Positions 25,990 through 36,439 of a DNA stretch of 64,000 nucleotides are shown one piece after another (the first letter of the stretch is position 1; each line of letters opens with the position of its first letter). The stretch spans positions 992,001 to 1,056,000 of the forward strand of contig CM068588.1 of assembly GCA_035048485.1 (NCBI GenBank). Reading direction: 5' to 3'. The notes beneath the pieces are model-generated. The model saw only the letters and a program-made list of their open reading frames with translations, was not told the origin of the DNA and searched no databases. Source of the DNA: Pteria penguin. Lineage: Eukaryota > Mollusca > Bivalvia > Pterioida > Pteriidae. The position numbers and the translations under genes were made by a program.

Positions 25990-26600
25990 TGCCAACAATC
26001 CTGTGAAATATCATTCAAATCCGTGCAATGGACAGAAAGTTGTGGAACAGACAAAGATTTACACACCATATGCATTGTGGCCTTGACCTTGCGGATACGT
26101 ATATGATATTTGAGCTAAGGTCATGACACACCTTGGGTCCAGGGCAGCAATTCTGTGAAATATTATTCAAATCCAAGCATGGGGTAAATAGTAATGACCT
26201 TGACAAAAATCTTCATACAGCTTTGTCAGATGTCTTCAGTTTTCTCCTTGACCTTGCAGATATAACCTTGGTTCAAGGTCAAAATACACCATTTGGTCCT
26301 AGGCAACAATTCTGGGAAATATTACTCAAATCTGCAATGGGTAAAAAGTTATGGAACAGACAATGCTTTACACATCATAAATATTGTGACATTGAACTTG
26401 ATGATACGTATATGACCTTTGAGCTGAGCTAAGGCAATGATACTCCCTTGGGTCAAGGGCAGCGATTCGGTGAAATATTGTTCAAATCCAAGCATGGGGT
26501 AAATAGTTATGGCCTTGACAAGAATCTGAATTGTATAAGAACGATGACCTTCACCTTGCTGATATGACCTTGAAAATCAATAGGATTTATCCTAAAATCC
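25990..26600. repeat. Dispersed repeat with about 150-bp internal periodicity
   Basis: The block GGGCAGCAATTCTGTGAAATATTATTCAAATCC (as a consensus description) starts near 25994, 26143, 26300 and 26458, followed each time by a CATGGGGTAAA or CAATGGGTAAA variant and a GACCTTGAC segment. The full period alternates between two half-units, giving about 315 bp. Similar GACCTTGACCTTG text occurs at 48040-48120 and 50395-50420. Confidence 0.7.
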
Positions 26601-26680
26601 TAAAAGTTCTAGCATAAACAGTTTGTTCTGTACCTTGTTTCAAAGTTGCATTCTCAAAAAATTTCCTTAACCTCTAACCT

Positions 26681-26852
26681 GGGGGCAGGCGTGGTGTAGT
26701 GGTTAAGCGCTTGGCTTGCGGCGCCGACGATCCGGGTTCGATTCCCGGGTTGCGCCACTATGTTTAAGAGGTTGGTAACCTCCTGCTTCCATGTCGCGAT
26801 ATAACTGAAATATTGTTGAAAGCGACGTAAAACACCAATCAACCAACCAACC
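26681..26852 (+). mobile_element. tRNA-derived SINE, family A, most complete copy
   Basis: The head carries pol III promoter boxes: an A-box-like TGGTGTAGTGGTTAAGCGC and B-box GGTTCGATTCCCGGG. A body with CGACGTAAAACACCAATC and a (CAAC)n tail follows. It is flanked by an exact 12-bp target duplication AACCTCTAACCT at 26669-26680 and 26853-26864. Only the head resembles a tRNA, with no anticodon-arm integrity, so it is not called as a tRNA gene. Confidence 0.92.
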
Positions 26853-26864
26853 AACCTCTAACCT

Positions 26865-27534
26865 TGACATTGAAAATCAATAAGTTCGTCCTCATGCCAT
26901 AAGGAATAAGTGTACCAAGTTTGAAAGTCCTAGCCTAAACGGTATGGTCTGTATCTCGTTAACAAAGAGCCCGCAGATCCACAACCCCATACCATAATAC
27001 GTCCGGCTATGACGGGCGTATAATAAAATATAAAACGTTGTCATAAATGAAAAGAATGCTCTCCTACATGTAGTCATGATATATAGGTATTTAATGCGTC
27101 GATAAGTAATTATTGCATGAGGTGGATTTTTGTAATGTAATGAATGCTGCCTAATTAGTAAAGTGGCTTCATTGAAAAAATCATCTTAGTTTAGATGTTA
27201 CAAAGGATTGGCTCCTAAAAGTGAAATACCCTCCTTGAAAAAGTTTATTAACACATCCCTACATGTATGTAATTTGTTCATAAGCACAAACTCCGCGAGA
27301 TATTCATTAAGTAGTACTTGGGAAAATAGTTAAAGTGAGTTTTATCCCATTGTCTTTAAAACAAGATGCCTTTATGAAACACTATGCTTTTTGTGGCAAC
27401 AATGTTAAAATCTGCTATTTTAGCAAAAGATTAAACTGTCAACTGAGAAAGATTTAATAGTGGAATCGTCATTTTTTTGTCAAAAATATGAATCACTATC
27501 TCTCATTGATCTCAGGGTATGAGCAATGCTGTAG
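26865..27534. other. Non-coding AT-rich spacer
   Basis: No gene, RNA or clear repeat seen. The minus-strand ORF at 26892-27077 has no recognisable domain. Confidence 0.4.
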
Positions 27535-27870
27535 TAGTTTTGAGGAAGAAGATTTTCAAAGAGGGGTTCCATCTGTGACCTGTTTTAGCCATGGTGGTGC
27601 CACCTGTTGGCAGATTTAAATGAAATGAATAGACGTTTTAGAGGACCTATAGTACTTCATGTATACCAAGTTTCATCAAAATCTATTGAGTCCTTCCATA
27701 CTAAAATTTTTAAATGTGGTGAAATATCCCCCTTATCTACCTTTTTTGAAATCTTAAAAAAATCATTAAAAATCCAAATATTAAAATTTTGTCCAAATCT
27801 TTCAAAAGATCATTCTTTTACTATATTCTGGCTAAAAGGTGCATTTCAGTGCATCAAAATATTACTATTT
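27535..27870. repeat. Dispersed repeat family R1, copy 2
   Basis: Matches 25288-25560 in order (TTTTCAAAGAGGGGTTCCA, TTTTAGCCATGG, GTGCCACCTGT, GACCTATAGTACTTCATGTA, AAGTTTCATCAAAATC, CATTCTTTTACTATATTCTGGC). The 156-codon ORF starting at 27607 runs through this repeat and is treated as chance. Confidence 0.75.
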
Positions 27871-28177
27871 TACTATTTAAATAATACTATTTGGGATCTA
27901 ATTTCAGTAAGGGTGAAACGAAAACCATTTTACAGTTGGTGTGGGGAGCGAAACGACGGTATGGCAACAGGTCGCCGTATTTGTTCGGTCAAAAATTTGC
28001 CTTCTACTCTCTACGTGTCCGCTGAAGGTTATTTACAAATGGCGGCGAACAATAGAGTTGGAGGCTCGGTTAAATAAAAAATCTTGGAACATTTTGTTTT
28101 CAAAGCAAGTGTCATCAATGGGACTAAAAGTCTAATCAAAGACAATACTACAATAAGCACTGTTTCTCTGACATGTC

Positions 28178-28350
28178 GTCCAAAGCCGGAACCACGTCTA
28201 GTTTCAAGGAACATGAACACTCTCTCCTCCTCTTGGCAAAACTAGCACGCATATATTTAACTACACAGGGAATTTCAGTTCCCAGTGAAAGGTGTTTTCT
28301 ACAGCTGGGAACATTGTGACCGCCAGGCAGTCAGCTTTATCTCCAGATGG
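28178..28350 (+). pseudogene. hAT-superfamily transposase remnant (C-terminal dimerisation region)
   Basis: The plus-strand translation around 28205-28320 reads E-H-S-L-L-L-L-A-K-L-A-R-I-Y-L followed by G-I-S-V-P-S-E-R-C-F. This is the signature of the hAT C-terminal dimerisation domain (usually LA-x-x-YL ... S-x-PSER-x-FS). After the GT-L that follows, the frame meets a TGA. A shifted frame then gives V-T-A-R-Q-S-A-L-S-P-D, the next conserved piece, so a single indel separates them. No N-terminal BED finger or catalytic region was recognised upstream. This is a short, dead fragment. The family assignment is from motif memory, not a search. Confidence 0.7.
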
Positions 28351-29207
28351 ACGGACGGACACACAGACATTGTGATTCCAGTAAACATCCCCCACTTCGT
28401 AGCGGGGGTATAATAAACTTGGTAGAGGACCTATAGTACTTCATGCATACCAAATTACATCAAAATCCGTCTTGCGGTTCTAAAGAAGAGGTTGAAAATG
28501 TTAAAAGTTTACAGACAAACGGACAGACGACCCACAGATTATTAGAAAAGCTCATTTGAGCTTTCAGCTCAAGTGAGCTAAAAGGGAGATCTAATAATTA
28601 GGATGCATGGATACATTAATATGACATGGTTCTTTAACAAAATCCCAAATCCACCCCATTTCCCACACAATTATTGAATAATAAAACATACAAAATTTTG
28701 AGCAGAATTTCCTAGAAATCAACCTTAAGTTAAAGATATCACTATAAACTCTAAAATGTGTGTGTATGTGTGTGTGTGAGTATAAGAATGTGTGTGTGTG
28801 TGTGTTTTTTTTTTTTTTGGTGTTAGTAGAACTTCATACTCTGATGTGTGTTGGGGGGGGGGGGGAGTTGCAAAAATCTATTATTCATGTGTCATACAGT
28901 GCTTGAAAGTTTGCCACAAGGAAAAATGAATATATTCCATATTTTTTTCCATCAGCTAGAGTTATCTTTCTTTCAAAAGCTTTTTCAAAACTGTCCACAC
29001 CCATGCGCAGATCCATAGGGGTGGGGACAGGGGATCTGAACCACCCTGAGATTTGTTTCTTGTTATTTTTCAATGTAAGATAACTATTTTTTTATTGGTA
29101 CCCAGACAAACATAGTTTTGGAGGGGCTGAGGTTGGGCTGCCCCAGAATCTCCTCCTTACAGAGATACGCCTCTCTATCTAAGATAAGTAATTTTACACA
29201 CAAACAC
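28351..29207. other. Non-coding, with hairpin repeat end and TG microsatellite
   Basis: 28385-28410 contains CCCCC...ACTTCGTAG...CGGGGG, a small stem-loop that ends a common dispersed element. A degenerate (TG)n lies at 28756-28804 and a G-run at 28852-28864. No gene seen. Confidence 0.5.
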
Positions 29208-29773
29208 ATGAGGTGGACCCCCACTAGGGAAATTCATTGAAGGTGGACCCCCACTAGGAAAACTCATTGGAGGTGGATCCCCACTAGGAAAACTCATTGG
29301 AGGTGGACCCCCTCTAGGAAAACTCATTGGAGGTGGACCCCCACTAGGGAAATTCATTGGAGGTGGACCCCCACTAGGAAAACTCATTGGAGGTGGACCC
29401 CCACTAAGAAAACTCATTGAAGGTGGACCCCCACTAGGAAAACTCATTGAAGGTGGACCCCCACTAGGAAAACTCATTGGAGGTAGACCCCCACTAGGAA
29501 AACTCATTGGAGGTGGACCCCCATTAGGAAAACTCATTGGAGGTGGACCCCCACTAGGAAAACTCATTGGAGGTGGACCCCCACTAGGAAAACTCATTGA
29601 AGGTGGACCCCCACTAGGAAAATTCATTGGAGGTGGACCCCACTAGACCCCCACTAGGAAAACTCATTGGAGGTGGACCCCACTAGGAAAACTCATTGGA
29701 GGTGGACCCCCACTAGGAAAACTCATTGGAGGTGGACCCCACTAGGAAAACTCATCGGAGGTGGACCCCCTCT
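29208..29773. repeat. 30-bp minisatellite (about 19 units)
   Basis: Direct repeats built on GGAGGTGGACCCCCACTAGG and AAAACTCATT, total 30 bp. On the minus strand this keeps a 150-codon frame (29175-29627) made of a ten-residue M-S-F-P-S-G-G-P-P-P unit. From 29638 on, several units lack one C (29 bp), which breaks the frame. There is no signal peptide or non-repeat domain. A GCGCGGAACCAGAA-type sequence at the high-coordinate edge (about 29785-29800) resembles a MITE terminus, so the array may be the core of a transposon. Confidence 0.93.
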
Positions 29774-30084
29774 CGACAAAATTTCTGGTTCCGCGCCTGC
29801 CACACCTCTTCAAATAACACTTTTAAACAGAAATTAAAACGGACATTGTAAACGTATGAAAATTATTCTTTTAAATGAATTTGGACGCATGTGTAAGAAA
29901 AAAAAAACCACGAGCATAAAATCTTCTTTTTCAAAATTAAGTTAAACATTTAATTCAAATAACGCGTGTTCGGGGATATGAACATTAAACTCATGTGTAA
30001 CAGTTTTAGATTTGTGAACATCATTAAAAATGTTGTTTATGCAATGTTGTTATACTTTTCGGTATCGAGTAAAGATAAGACATA
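29774..30084. other. Non-coding spacer upstream of candidate exon
   Basis: AT-rich, and no repeat or RNA recognised beyond the possible MITE edge at 29785-29800. It may contain the promoter of the candidate gene at 30085. Confidence 0.3.
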
Positions 30085-30126
30085 ATGGCGCGAAATGACA
30101 TGCGTCTCGATGTTGATACTTCAGAG
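30085..30126 (+). CDS. Candidate first coding exon of an unknown gene
   Basis: An ATG in strong context (A at -3, G at +4) opens a 14-codon frame (M-A-R-N-D-M-R-L-D-V-D-T-S-E) that ends exactly at a consensus-like donor, CAGAG followed by GTAAAC at 30127. The following 94-bp segment ends in TTCTGATTTGTCAG at 30220. The frame joins in phase 0 to the candidate exon at 30221. No homologous family was recognised. The proposal rests only on the start context and matching splice phase, so it may be coincidence. Any downstream part of the gene would have to lie beyond the retrotransposon at 31124, or the gene is broken. Confidence 0.3.
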
Positions 30127-30220
30127 GTAAACAGCAATTCAACTAGATTAACATCAATTCTAATTGTGAATTAAAATGTAGTAACCATAACTTAAGTAAA
30201 ATAAAATTCTGATTTGTCAG

Positions 30221-30339
30221 ATCCGACAAATGAAAAGGGTGCAAAGAATGTTGGGGGAGGGAGAGGGGTGTTCAGAGGCTATTAGAAAAAGGACGGGTAG
30301 ACCGCGATCACGAACTTCACAAGACTATGTTTGCCGAAA
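30221..30339 (+). CDS. Candidate second coding exon, basic AT-hook-like segment
   Basis: Starts after an acceptor (TTCTGATTTGTCAG) and continues the frame of 30085-30126 without a stop. It encodes a basic segment with K-R-T-G-R-P-R-S-R-T-S-Q, resembling an AT-hook core (G-R-P-R) that binds AT-rich minor grooves. The exon could end at 30339 before GTATAT, a plausible donor. Without that splice the frame runs on to a stop at 30464-30466. If real, the product would be a nuclear DNA-binding protein, but this is inference from one short motif. Confidence 0.3.
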
Positions 30340-31123
30340 GTATATATTTACGATATATTGCGACATACAGTTATTTTACTCACCAAGGAGCTGCGAGTTG
30401 AGAAATCAAATTTGCTGTCTACCATACACAACTTCGCCGTCGTGTGTCCTCAATAGTCGATTATAAACTGAACGCGCATAAGATTAAGTGAGCACGTGCT
30501 CACCTGTGTTCACGTGTCAATCTATCCGTACCGACGTTATAATGACAAAAGATTCATCATGGTCTGTGCCGAGTGTACAATTGTAAATATTTTTATTGGA
30601 TGATCATTTGATTTTAGTGATCTATGGAGTAGAATGGATCAGTTCTTTCCCCTACTGTCATTACAATAATGTTATTATAAAATTTTTGATTGAGAAAATA
30701 AAATACATCACAGAAATTGTATTTCATAAAAAAACCCAAAAACAAAACAAAACAAAACATTACCTTACTTCTGCTTACAACAAAATAAAAAAAGAAATTA
30801 ATTTTATTATTAAAAAAAATAGGGAACACTGATCAACCGATTTAAATTTGATAGTTTATTGACCTTATTCTAACTGACCTAGAAATAGTTCAAAGCATAT
30901 TTGAAACATTGTCATTTGACTCATATGAATTTAAAAGACTCTCTAAATGTTTGACATATTTCAATTCTCAATCATTTCACAAACATTCTTCCCAAAAACT
31001 CACTAGCCCGACACCCAAGGCTACCGACAATTCCCTAGGACTAGTGAAATCTGTTTTTGAAATAGTCCGAATTGTTAGTGTTAGTAAAAACATCGATGTC
31101 TTAGTAAAAGAAATTGTTAAGAT
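30340..31123. other. AT-rich spacer before the YR retrotransposon
   Basis: Includes an ACAAA-rich tract near 30735-30760. Open frames at 30596-30832 and 30909-31151 have no recognisable domain, and the latter runs into the A1 repeat of the retrotransposon. Confidence 0.4.
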
Positions 31124-31284
31124 TAAAATATTCCCGCTTTCGATAGAATAGCGGGAATTATTTTTCTATGCAATACGATATTGAATGAGTTTTAATCACG
31201 TGACAAGTCACGTGATTTAAGTGCGGTCATCTGTGTAAGACAGAGAAGTAGTCATTCTAGGTCCGTGCGTTAAACAATCAAGTT
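31124..31284 (+). repeat. Split direct repeat A1 of the YR element
   Basis: 161 bp from TAAAATATTCCCGC to ACAATCAAGTT, matching A2 at 35284-35433 (150 bp). The main difference is about 11 extra bases in A1 around CACGTGACAAGTCACGTG, a near-perfect palindrome. It ends 18 bp before the first ATG of the element. Confidence 0.93.
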
Positions 31285-31302
31285 CATTGTCGACGTGAAA
31301 AA

Positions 31303-31640
31303 ATGGATTCGACCGCGGAGAGCAATGCCATGCTCTCGGATATTAAGAGTTTAATTTTCACGCAATTCAAAGATTTCGAGAGAACTTTTTATGAAAAACA
31401 GAAAAAGATTAATGATGACAATATTGCAAAAATTGAATGTATCGCGAGCAATTCTAATGATTACACATTCAAGAGACGAGGAAATGAAGAACAGTTTTAA
31501 CATTCTACCAAAGTAATGGAAAAGCTAAAGGCGGCGGGAGCTTCGCTTGCAAACGAGGAGCCAGATGAAATTTGCATAAGCAGCGCAAAGAAAAGTATTC
31601 AAGAAGGTATAGATATTGTTACTCATAGACAAAAACTTGG
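31303..31640 (+). pseudogene. Gag-like N-terminal region of the YR element, interrupted
   Basis: 65 codons open from the ATG at 31303 and end F-K-R-R-G-N-E-E-Q-F, then TAA at 31498-31500. The same frame continues past the stop with another 48 codons (H-S-T-K-V-M-E-K-L ... T-H-R-Q-K-L). The F-K-R-x-G-N-E-E-Q and H-R-Q-K-L context is familiar from gag-like ORFs of marine-invertebrate YR elements. Around 31640 the reading must shift frame to join the zinc-knuckle/RT ORF. The N-terminal half is rich in Lys, Glu and Asp, consistent with a coiled-coil assembly protein. Function is inferred from position. Confidence 0.65.
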
Positions 31641-33928
31641 CCGATAGTTCAAAATTAGGGTGGAAAGTAGTCGACCAGTATGAAACACATCAATTAGCTG
31701 AAGATAGTGATGACGAGAAACGTATACATAAAGCGGAGGCTAGGGCAGAAAAACACGAGAAAGAAGAAAAAAGAAAATTAACTACTAAATTTCGTAAAAG
31801 ATGGTCTCCTTATTCAACACAGACGATTCCGGTAGTTCAATCGAACACTCTCGGGGAACAACGTTCCGCTTCAAGACCCAAGCCAGGTTTATGTTTCGCA
31901 TGCGGTAATCCAGGACATTGGAGAGGGGACATTGAGTGTCAAGCTAACAAGACGAAGTCTAAGATAAGTAAATCTACTCATGAAAATTGTAATTTGGTTA
32001 GCGATTACGAATCTTTTGTCAGCCCTGTTGGCAGGTTATTGCAAAAATATGATAAATGGGTTAAAATCTGTTCAGACTCTTACATATTAGATATTGTATG
32101 TCATGGATATAAAATTCCCTTTTACACAGAACCAGAGTCTATTATAATAAAAAATAACAAGTTTGCTTTTGAAAATACATCATTTGTAGAGACAGAAATC
32201 GGCAAGTTGTTGAAAAAGGGTTGTATCACAAGAGTGGAAAAGGTACCCGAGGTTGTGAACCCTTTAACGGTGGCTTATAACAGAAATGGGAAAGCTCGCC
32301 TGGTTTTAGACTGTAGACACATTAATTTGCATATTTTTAAATTCAAATTTAAGCTTGAAGATGGATCAGTAGCCAGAAATATTTTTCAAACAGGTGATTT
32401 TGTTTTCACATTTGACCTTAAGTCCGCATATCACCATATTTCTATACATGAGTCTCACAGAAAATATTTAGGTTTTGCATGGTATTTTGAGGGAGAAGAG
32501 AAGATATCTTATTTTGTCTTTAATGTGCTTCCATTTGGAATATCGAGTGCTGCTCATATATTCACTAAGCTTATGAGGCAAGTGGTAGGTTATTGGAGAA
32601 AAAATGGCATCAAAATTGTTGTTTACTTGGATGACGGCTTGGGTGGGGCCGATACTCTTGCAGCTGCAAAGGTTGTAAGTTCAAAGGTAAAGAGCTATAT
32701 TGAATCTTTAGGTTTTCTCATAGCAGATGAGAAATGTGAATGGGAACCTTCAAATAAAGCGATTTGGTTAGGTCTCTGTTGGGATTTTAAATTAGGTGAG
32801 TTGAAAGTCAGTGAAGCGAGAATGGATCGACTATTAAAATTTCTAGGTCAACTGCTTACTGAGGTGAGAGATAGTTCAAAGGTACTTATAGGGGCCAAGC
32901 GCTTAGCTGCCCTGGCGGGGCAAATCATATCGATGCGGATAGTTTTTGGCTCTGTCGCTAGATTGCACACTAGGTATATTTTTATAGCAATTAATAGCAA
33001 AGCAAGTTGGAATGCTCCTGTTTTAATGAACAAAAATGCATTTGATGAAATTATTTTCTGGGAGGAAAATTGTAACAAATTGAATCGCACTGATATTGCA
33101 TGTAAGATGCAAAGAGATGATGACGTAATTATTTATAGTGACGCTTCTCACTATGGTTATGGGGGCTATATTTTAGATAGACCTGGTAGTGAGATTGTAG
33201 GCAGTTGATCTGCAGCAGAAATACTTGAAAGCTCTACATGGCGTGAGTTAGAAGCTATTAGCAGGGTACTGAATACACTGGCTTGCGATCTGGAAGGATC
33301 TACCATAAAGTGGTATACTGATAGCCAAAATGCAGCAAAAATTATTGAAATTGGTAGTAGAAAACCAAGCTTGCAAAAGAATGCATGTGATATAGCAAAT
33401 GTATGTGAAGAAAGTACATTTTCAGTTGCTTCAGTATGGGTAGGTAGATCAGAAAATACACGTGCAGATTTTCTAAGTAGATGCAACGACAGTGTTGACT
33501 GGATGATAGCACCTCTTGTTTTTAGAAACCTAAACAAATTATGGGGTCCACGCAGTGTAGATAGGTTTGCTACAGATTATAACACGCATTGTGTACGATT
33601 TAATTCACGTTGGTGGTGTAAAGGCACAGAACTAGTAGATTGTTTTAAGTGCAGCTGGAAGGGAGAAAATAATTGGTTGGTACCCCCTCCAAGATTGATA
33701 TGTACATGTAGCTCTATATCAAAAATGAAATCGGACGGGGCTTGCGGAATTATCGTAGTTCCAAGATGGCCATCTGCGCCATTTTGGCCAATGCTCATTA
33801 ATTTGCAAAAATTGTCAACATTTGTAGAGTTAGGTCGTGCATGTGTTCTCCCCGGTAGGGGGGAAAATGGTATTTTCAAAAATGATTTGAAATTTTCAAT
33901 GGTAGCATTTAGATTGAATTTTGATTAA
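31616..33928 (+). pseudogene. Reverse transcriptase / RNase H region of the YR element
   Basis: The first 530 codons are open. A zinc-knuckle-like C93-x2-C96-x4-H101-x6-C108 precedes the RT palm: L-V-L-D-C-R-H-I-N, then F-D-L-K-S-A-Y-H-H-I (catalytic Asp), L-P-F-G-I-S-S-A, and Y-L-D-D-G at residues 337-341 (YxDD codons 32624-32635). RNase H starts with I-I-Y-S-D-A-S-H-Y-G-Y-G-G near the end. A TGA at 33206-33208 interrupts this domain, and the same frame stays open from there to 33928, giving W-R-E-L-E-A-I, W-Y-T-D-S-Q-N and E-N-T-R-A-D-F-L-S-R, the remaining RNase H motifs. A DIRS-order tail follows (W-G-P-R-S-V-D-R-F-A, F-N-S-R-W-W, W-L-V-P-P-P). The element copies its RNA using this enzyme. 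The stop makes this copy non-functional unless read through. Confidence 0.9.
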
Positions 33929-34013
33929 TTCAGTTTTTATTTGCACTAGGTTTAAAGGATAGCATAGAGCAAGCATGTGCAGATGCTGGTACTTCAACAA
34001 CGCCAGAAAATGA

Positions 34014-34939
34014 GTGTTAAAGGAGAGTATGCGCCATTATTTGAAATTATCGAGAAGTGAAGCTACTTTTTCGAAATATTCATCATATTTTCGTAAATGG
34101 GAGCAGTTTTGTGCAGTGAAAGGGTTTTCATCATTACCTGCACATCCGGTGCAGTTCGCATTACACATAACTCATTTGCTAGATTCTGGAGCAACATATT
34201 CAGTGTTAGTAGCCTCAAAGTGCGCTGTGAAATTCGCTCATAGTCTACATGGTCACCCCGATGCAACTAATAACTCATTTATCGATCATTTAATCGAGTC
34301 AGCGAAGCGGATCGTGAAAAAACCCGTACAGAAAAGGGAGCCTGTCACCGTTCATCATTTACAATGACTGTGTACGAAATATCAAGATTGCAATAACCTT
34401 TTGATCATTAGAGATTTGTCTATGATTTTGTTAGCATTTTCAGGTTTTTTAAGATTTGATGAATTATCACACATTCTATGTTCAGATATCATTTTTTATG
34501 ATGATCATTTCTCTATAAATATTGGAAAAAGTAAGACTGACCAGTATCGTTTGGGTGAAACTATTGTTATCAGTAAAGGGGAATCAGTTGCATGTCCTTA
34601 CTCGATGTTGAGGAAATATTTTGATCAAGCTTGTATTGACAAAAATAGTAAAAAACTTTTGTTTCGTCCAATTTTTAGATCTGGAAATAAATGTTCACTT
34701 ATATACAAAGATAAATGTTCACTTATATACAAAGATAAATGCATCAGTCACACTAGAACTAGGGAGTGTTTAGTAAGTCGACTTAAAGAAGTGGTGGGCG
34801 ATTTGGATATAGGTATTCATTCACTTAGGGCAGGTGGTGCTACAGCGCAGCTAATGCAGAGGTAAATGAGAGGTGTTGGAGACGTCATGGTCGGTGGATG
34901 TCCGATTCATCAAAAGATGGATATGTTAAAGTCTGCTGA
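34014..34939 (+). pseudogene. Tyrosine recombinase of the YR element, interrupted
   Basis: The N-terminal core-binding part (34014-34364) carries T-F-S-K-Y-S-S-Y-F-R-K-W and ends at TGA 34365-34367. The same frame continues through S-G-F-L-R-F-D-E-L (first catalytic Arg, codon 34452-34454) to H-S-L-R-A-G-G-A-T (His codon 34818, Arg codon 34827). After a frameshift near 34862 the next frame gives R-H-G-R-W and ends D-G-Y (nucleophile Tyr codon 34922-34924). All four hallmark positions are thus present but spread over three reading pieces. A 24-bp in-frame tandem duplication (C-S-L-I-Y-K-D-K twice) lies at about 34690-34740. Such recombinases insert the circular cDNA into the genome. Confidence 0.88.
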
Positions 34940-34976
34940 AGTCTAGATTGGCTGTATCAAAATCTTTGCATTTATA

Positions 34977-35077
<101 letters not shown>

Positions 35078-35207
35078 TTTATAATCTGATTGTTCAAATT
35101 TAAAAATCGGGTTTGAAATTTACGTTTAACAATTTAGTAAGCGGTTTTTTCTTTATCTTAGATTTTTTTCTATTTCTCTCATCTCCCTAACTTTTTGAAT
35201 ATCTATT

Positions 35208-35283
35208 GTGCTTTACGGCCAACATCATATAATGAGTTTTTCATTTGTGTTTTCTGCATAGTGAAAGGGAGTAAAGCAGAGAA
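35208..35283 (+). repeat. Split direct repeat B1 of the YR element
   Basis: 76 bp from GTGCTTTACGGCCAAC to GTAAAGCAGAGAA, matching B2 at 35864-35939 with few changes. It is immediately followed by A2. Confidence 0.92.
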
Positions 35284-35433
35284 TAAAATATTCCCGCGTT
35301 TCGATAGAATAGCGGGAATTATTTTTCTATGCAATACGACATTGAATGAGTTTTAATCACGTGATTTAATTGCGGTCATCTGTGTAAGACAGAGAAGTAG
35401 TCATTCTAGGTCCATGCGTTAAACAATCAAGTT
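35284..35433 (+). repeat. Split direct repeat A2 of the YR element
   Basis: 150-bp second copy of A1, directly abutting B1. A B1-A2 junction is what a circular intermediate would recombine through. Confidence 0.93.
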
Positions 35434-35863
35434 TTTCTTAATTTTATCATATGTAGTTTGACAGAAAGGGATTTTTATTGAATTTTTTTTTTTGATAATT
35501 TTTATTTGTTTGTTTAACATGTCAAAAATGTGGTTTTTTTATTTGATAAAGTAAGAAAAAGAACATAAGTGTATGTATTGATGAAAATATAATTCATATT
35601 AATAAAGGTACAAGTATGTATTTAAAGTTTAATTAAAGTGAAGTCTGTCACTCGAGCTGGTCCAGGTGATATAACATTAGTGCCAAATTACACTGCTACA
35701 GACACAGGTTTCCATGCAACTCTTTGACTCTATATATCTTTCGCTTTCTGCTGTGGTTTTTCCTGGGCGGTTATGATCATTATTGGACCTCTCTTTTTAG
35801 ATTTTTATATTTTTGCTGTAAGTATTTTTGTATGATTGCATTGTAAGATCCTCAAGAAGATGA

Positions 35864-35939
35864 GTGCTATGCGGCCAACCTCATATAATGAGTTTTTCAT
35901 TTGTGTTTTCTGCATAGTGAAAGGGAGTAAAGCAGAGAA
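35864..35939 (+). repeat. Split direct repeat B2 and right end of the YR element
   Basis: 76 bp matching B1. Homology stops after GCAGAGAA at 35939, which is taken as the right end. The 430 bp between A2 and B2 has no ORF of note. Confidence 0.88.
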
Positions 35940-36275
35940 CAAATAATAACACATTGTTAGGACTGAAACGATGCACGATTCGCGATTTCGATTCTGCTCG
36001 ATCTTTTCTTTTGATTCAGTGTTAGATACATCTGTCTGAATTTCGGATCGGTTCTTTTCGATGTAAGAACAATTTACTTTGTAATCTCCGCTGTTTAGTC
36101 CCCTTCTTTATCTCTTTGAAGTGCAATTTAAATAAACAAATGTCTGATTTCTTAAACACTTCTGCAGTGCTGACACATTGTATTTCATTTGAAACATTTT
36201 AATTTTATAAGAGGAAATTCTGAATACCAAAAGAATCAAAGTACTGAAAGTATTGTTATGAGTTATATCTAAGGA

Positions 36276-36423
36276 TGGTTTGGTTAATTGCTGTTTTACG
36301 TCGCTTTCAACCATTTTCAGTTATATCGCGACATGGAAGCAGGAGGTAACCAACCTCTTAAACGTAGTGGCGCAATCCGGGAATCGAAGCCAAGCGCTTA
36401 ACCCACTACAGCAAGCCTGCTTC
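36276..36423 (-). mobile_element. tRNA-derived SINE, family A, third copy
   Basis: Reverse-orientation copy of the 26681 SINE: AGCAGGCTTGC head, GTTAAGCGCTTGGCTTCGATTCCCGG, TGCGCCACTA, CGACGTAAAACAGC and a tail. The segment between A and B boxes is partly deleted. It is flanked by a 12-bp repeat with one mismatch, TATATCTAAGGA (36264-36275) and TATATCCAAGGA (36424-36435). Confidence 0.88.
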
Positions 36424-36439
36424 TATATCCAAGGACTTA

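Noticed and set aside
26681..26760. tRNA gene
   Set aside because: A- and B-boxes are present but there is no intact cloverleaf, and the sequence continues into a SINE body and tail bounded by a target duplication. The same holds for 24600-24703, 43888-43960 and 51520-51610.
27607..28077. 156-codon ORF
   Set aside because: Most of it lies in dispersed repeat R1, whose other copy does not keep the frame; composition is AT-driven.
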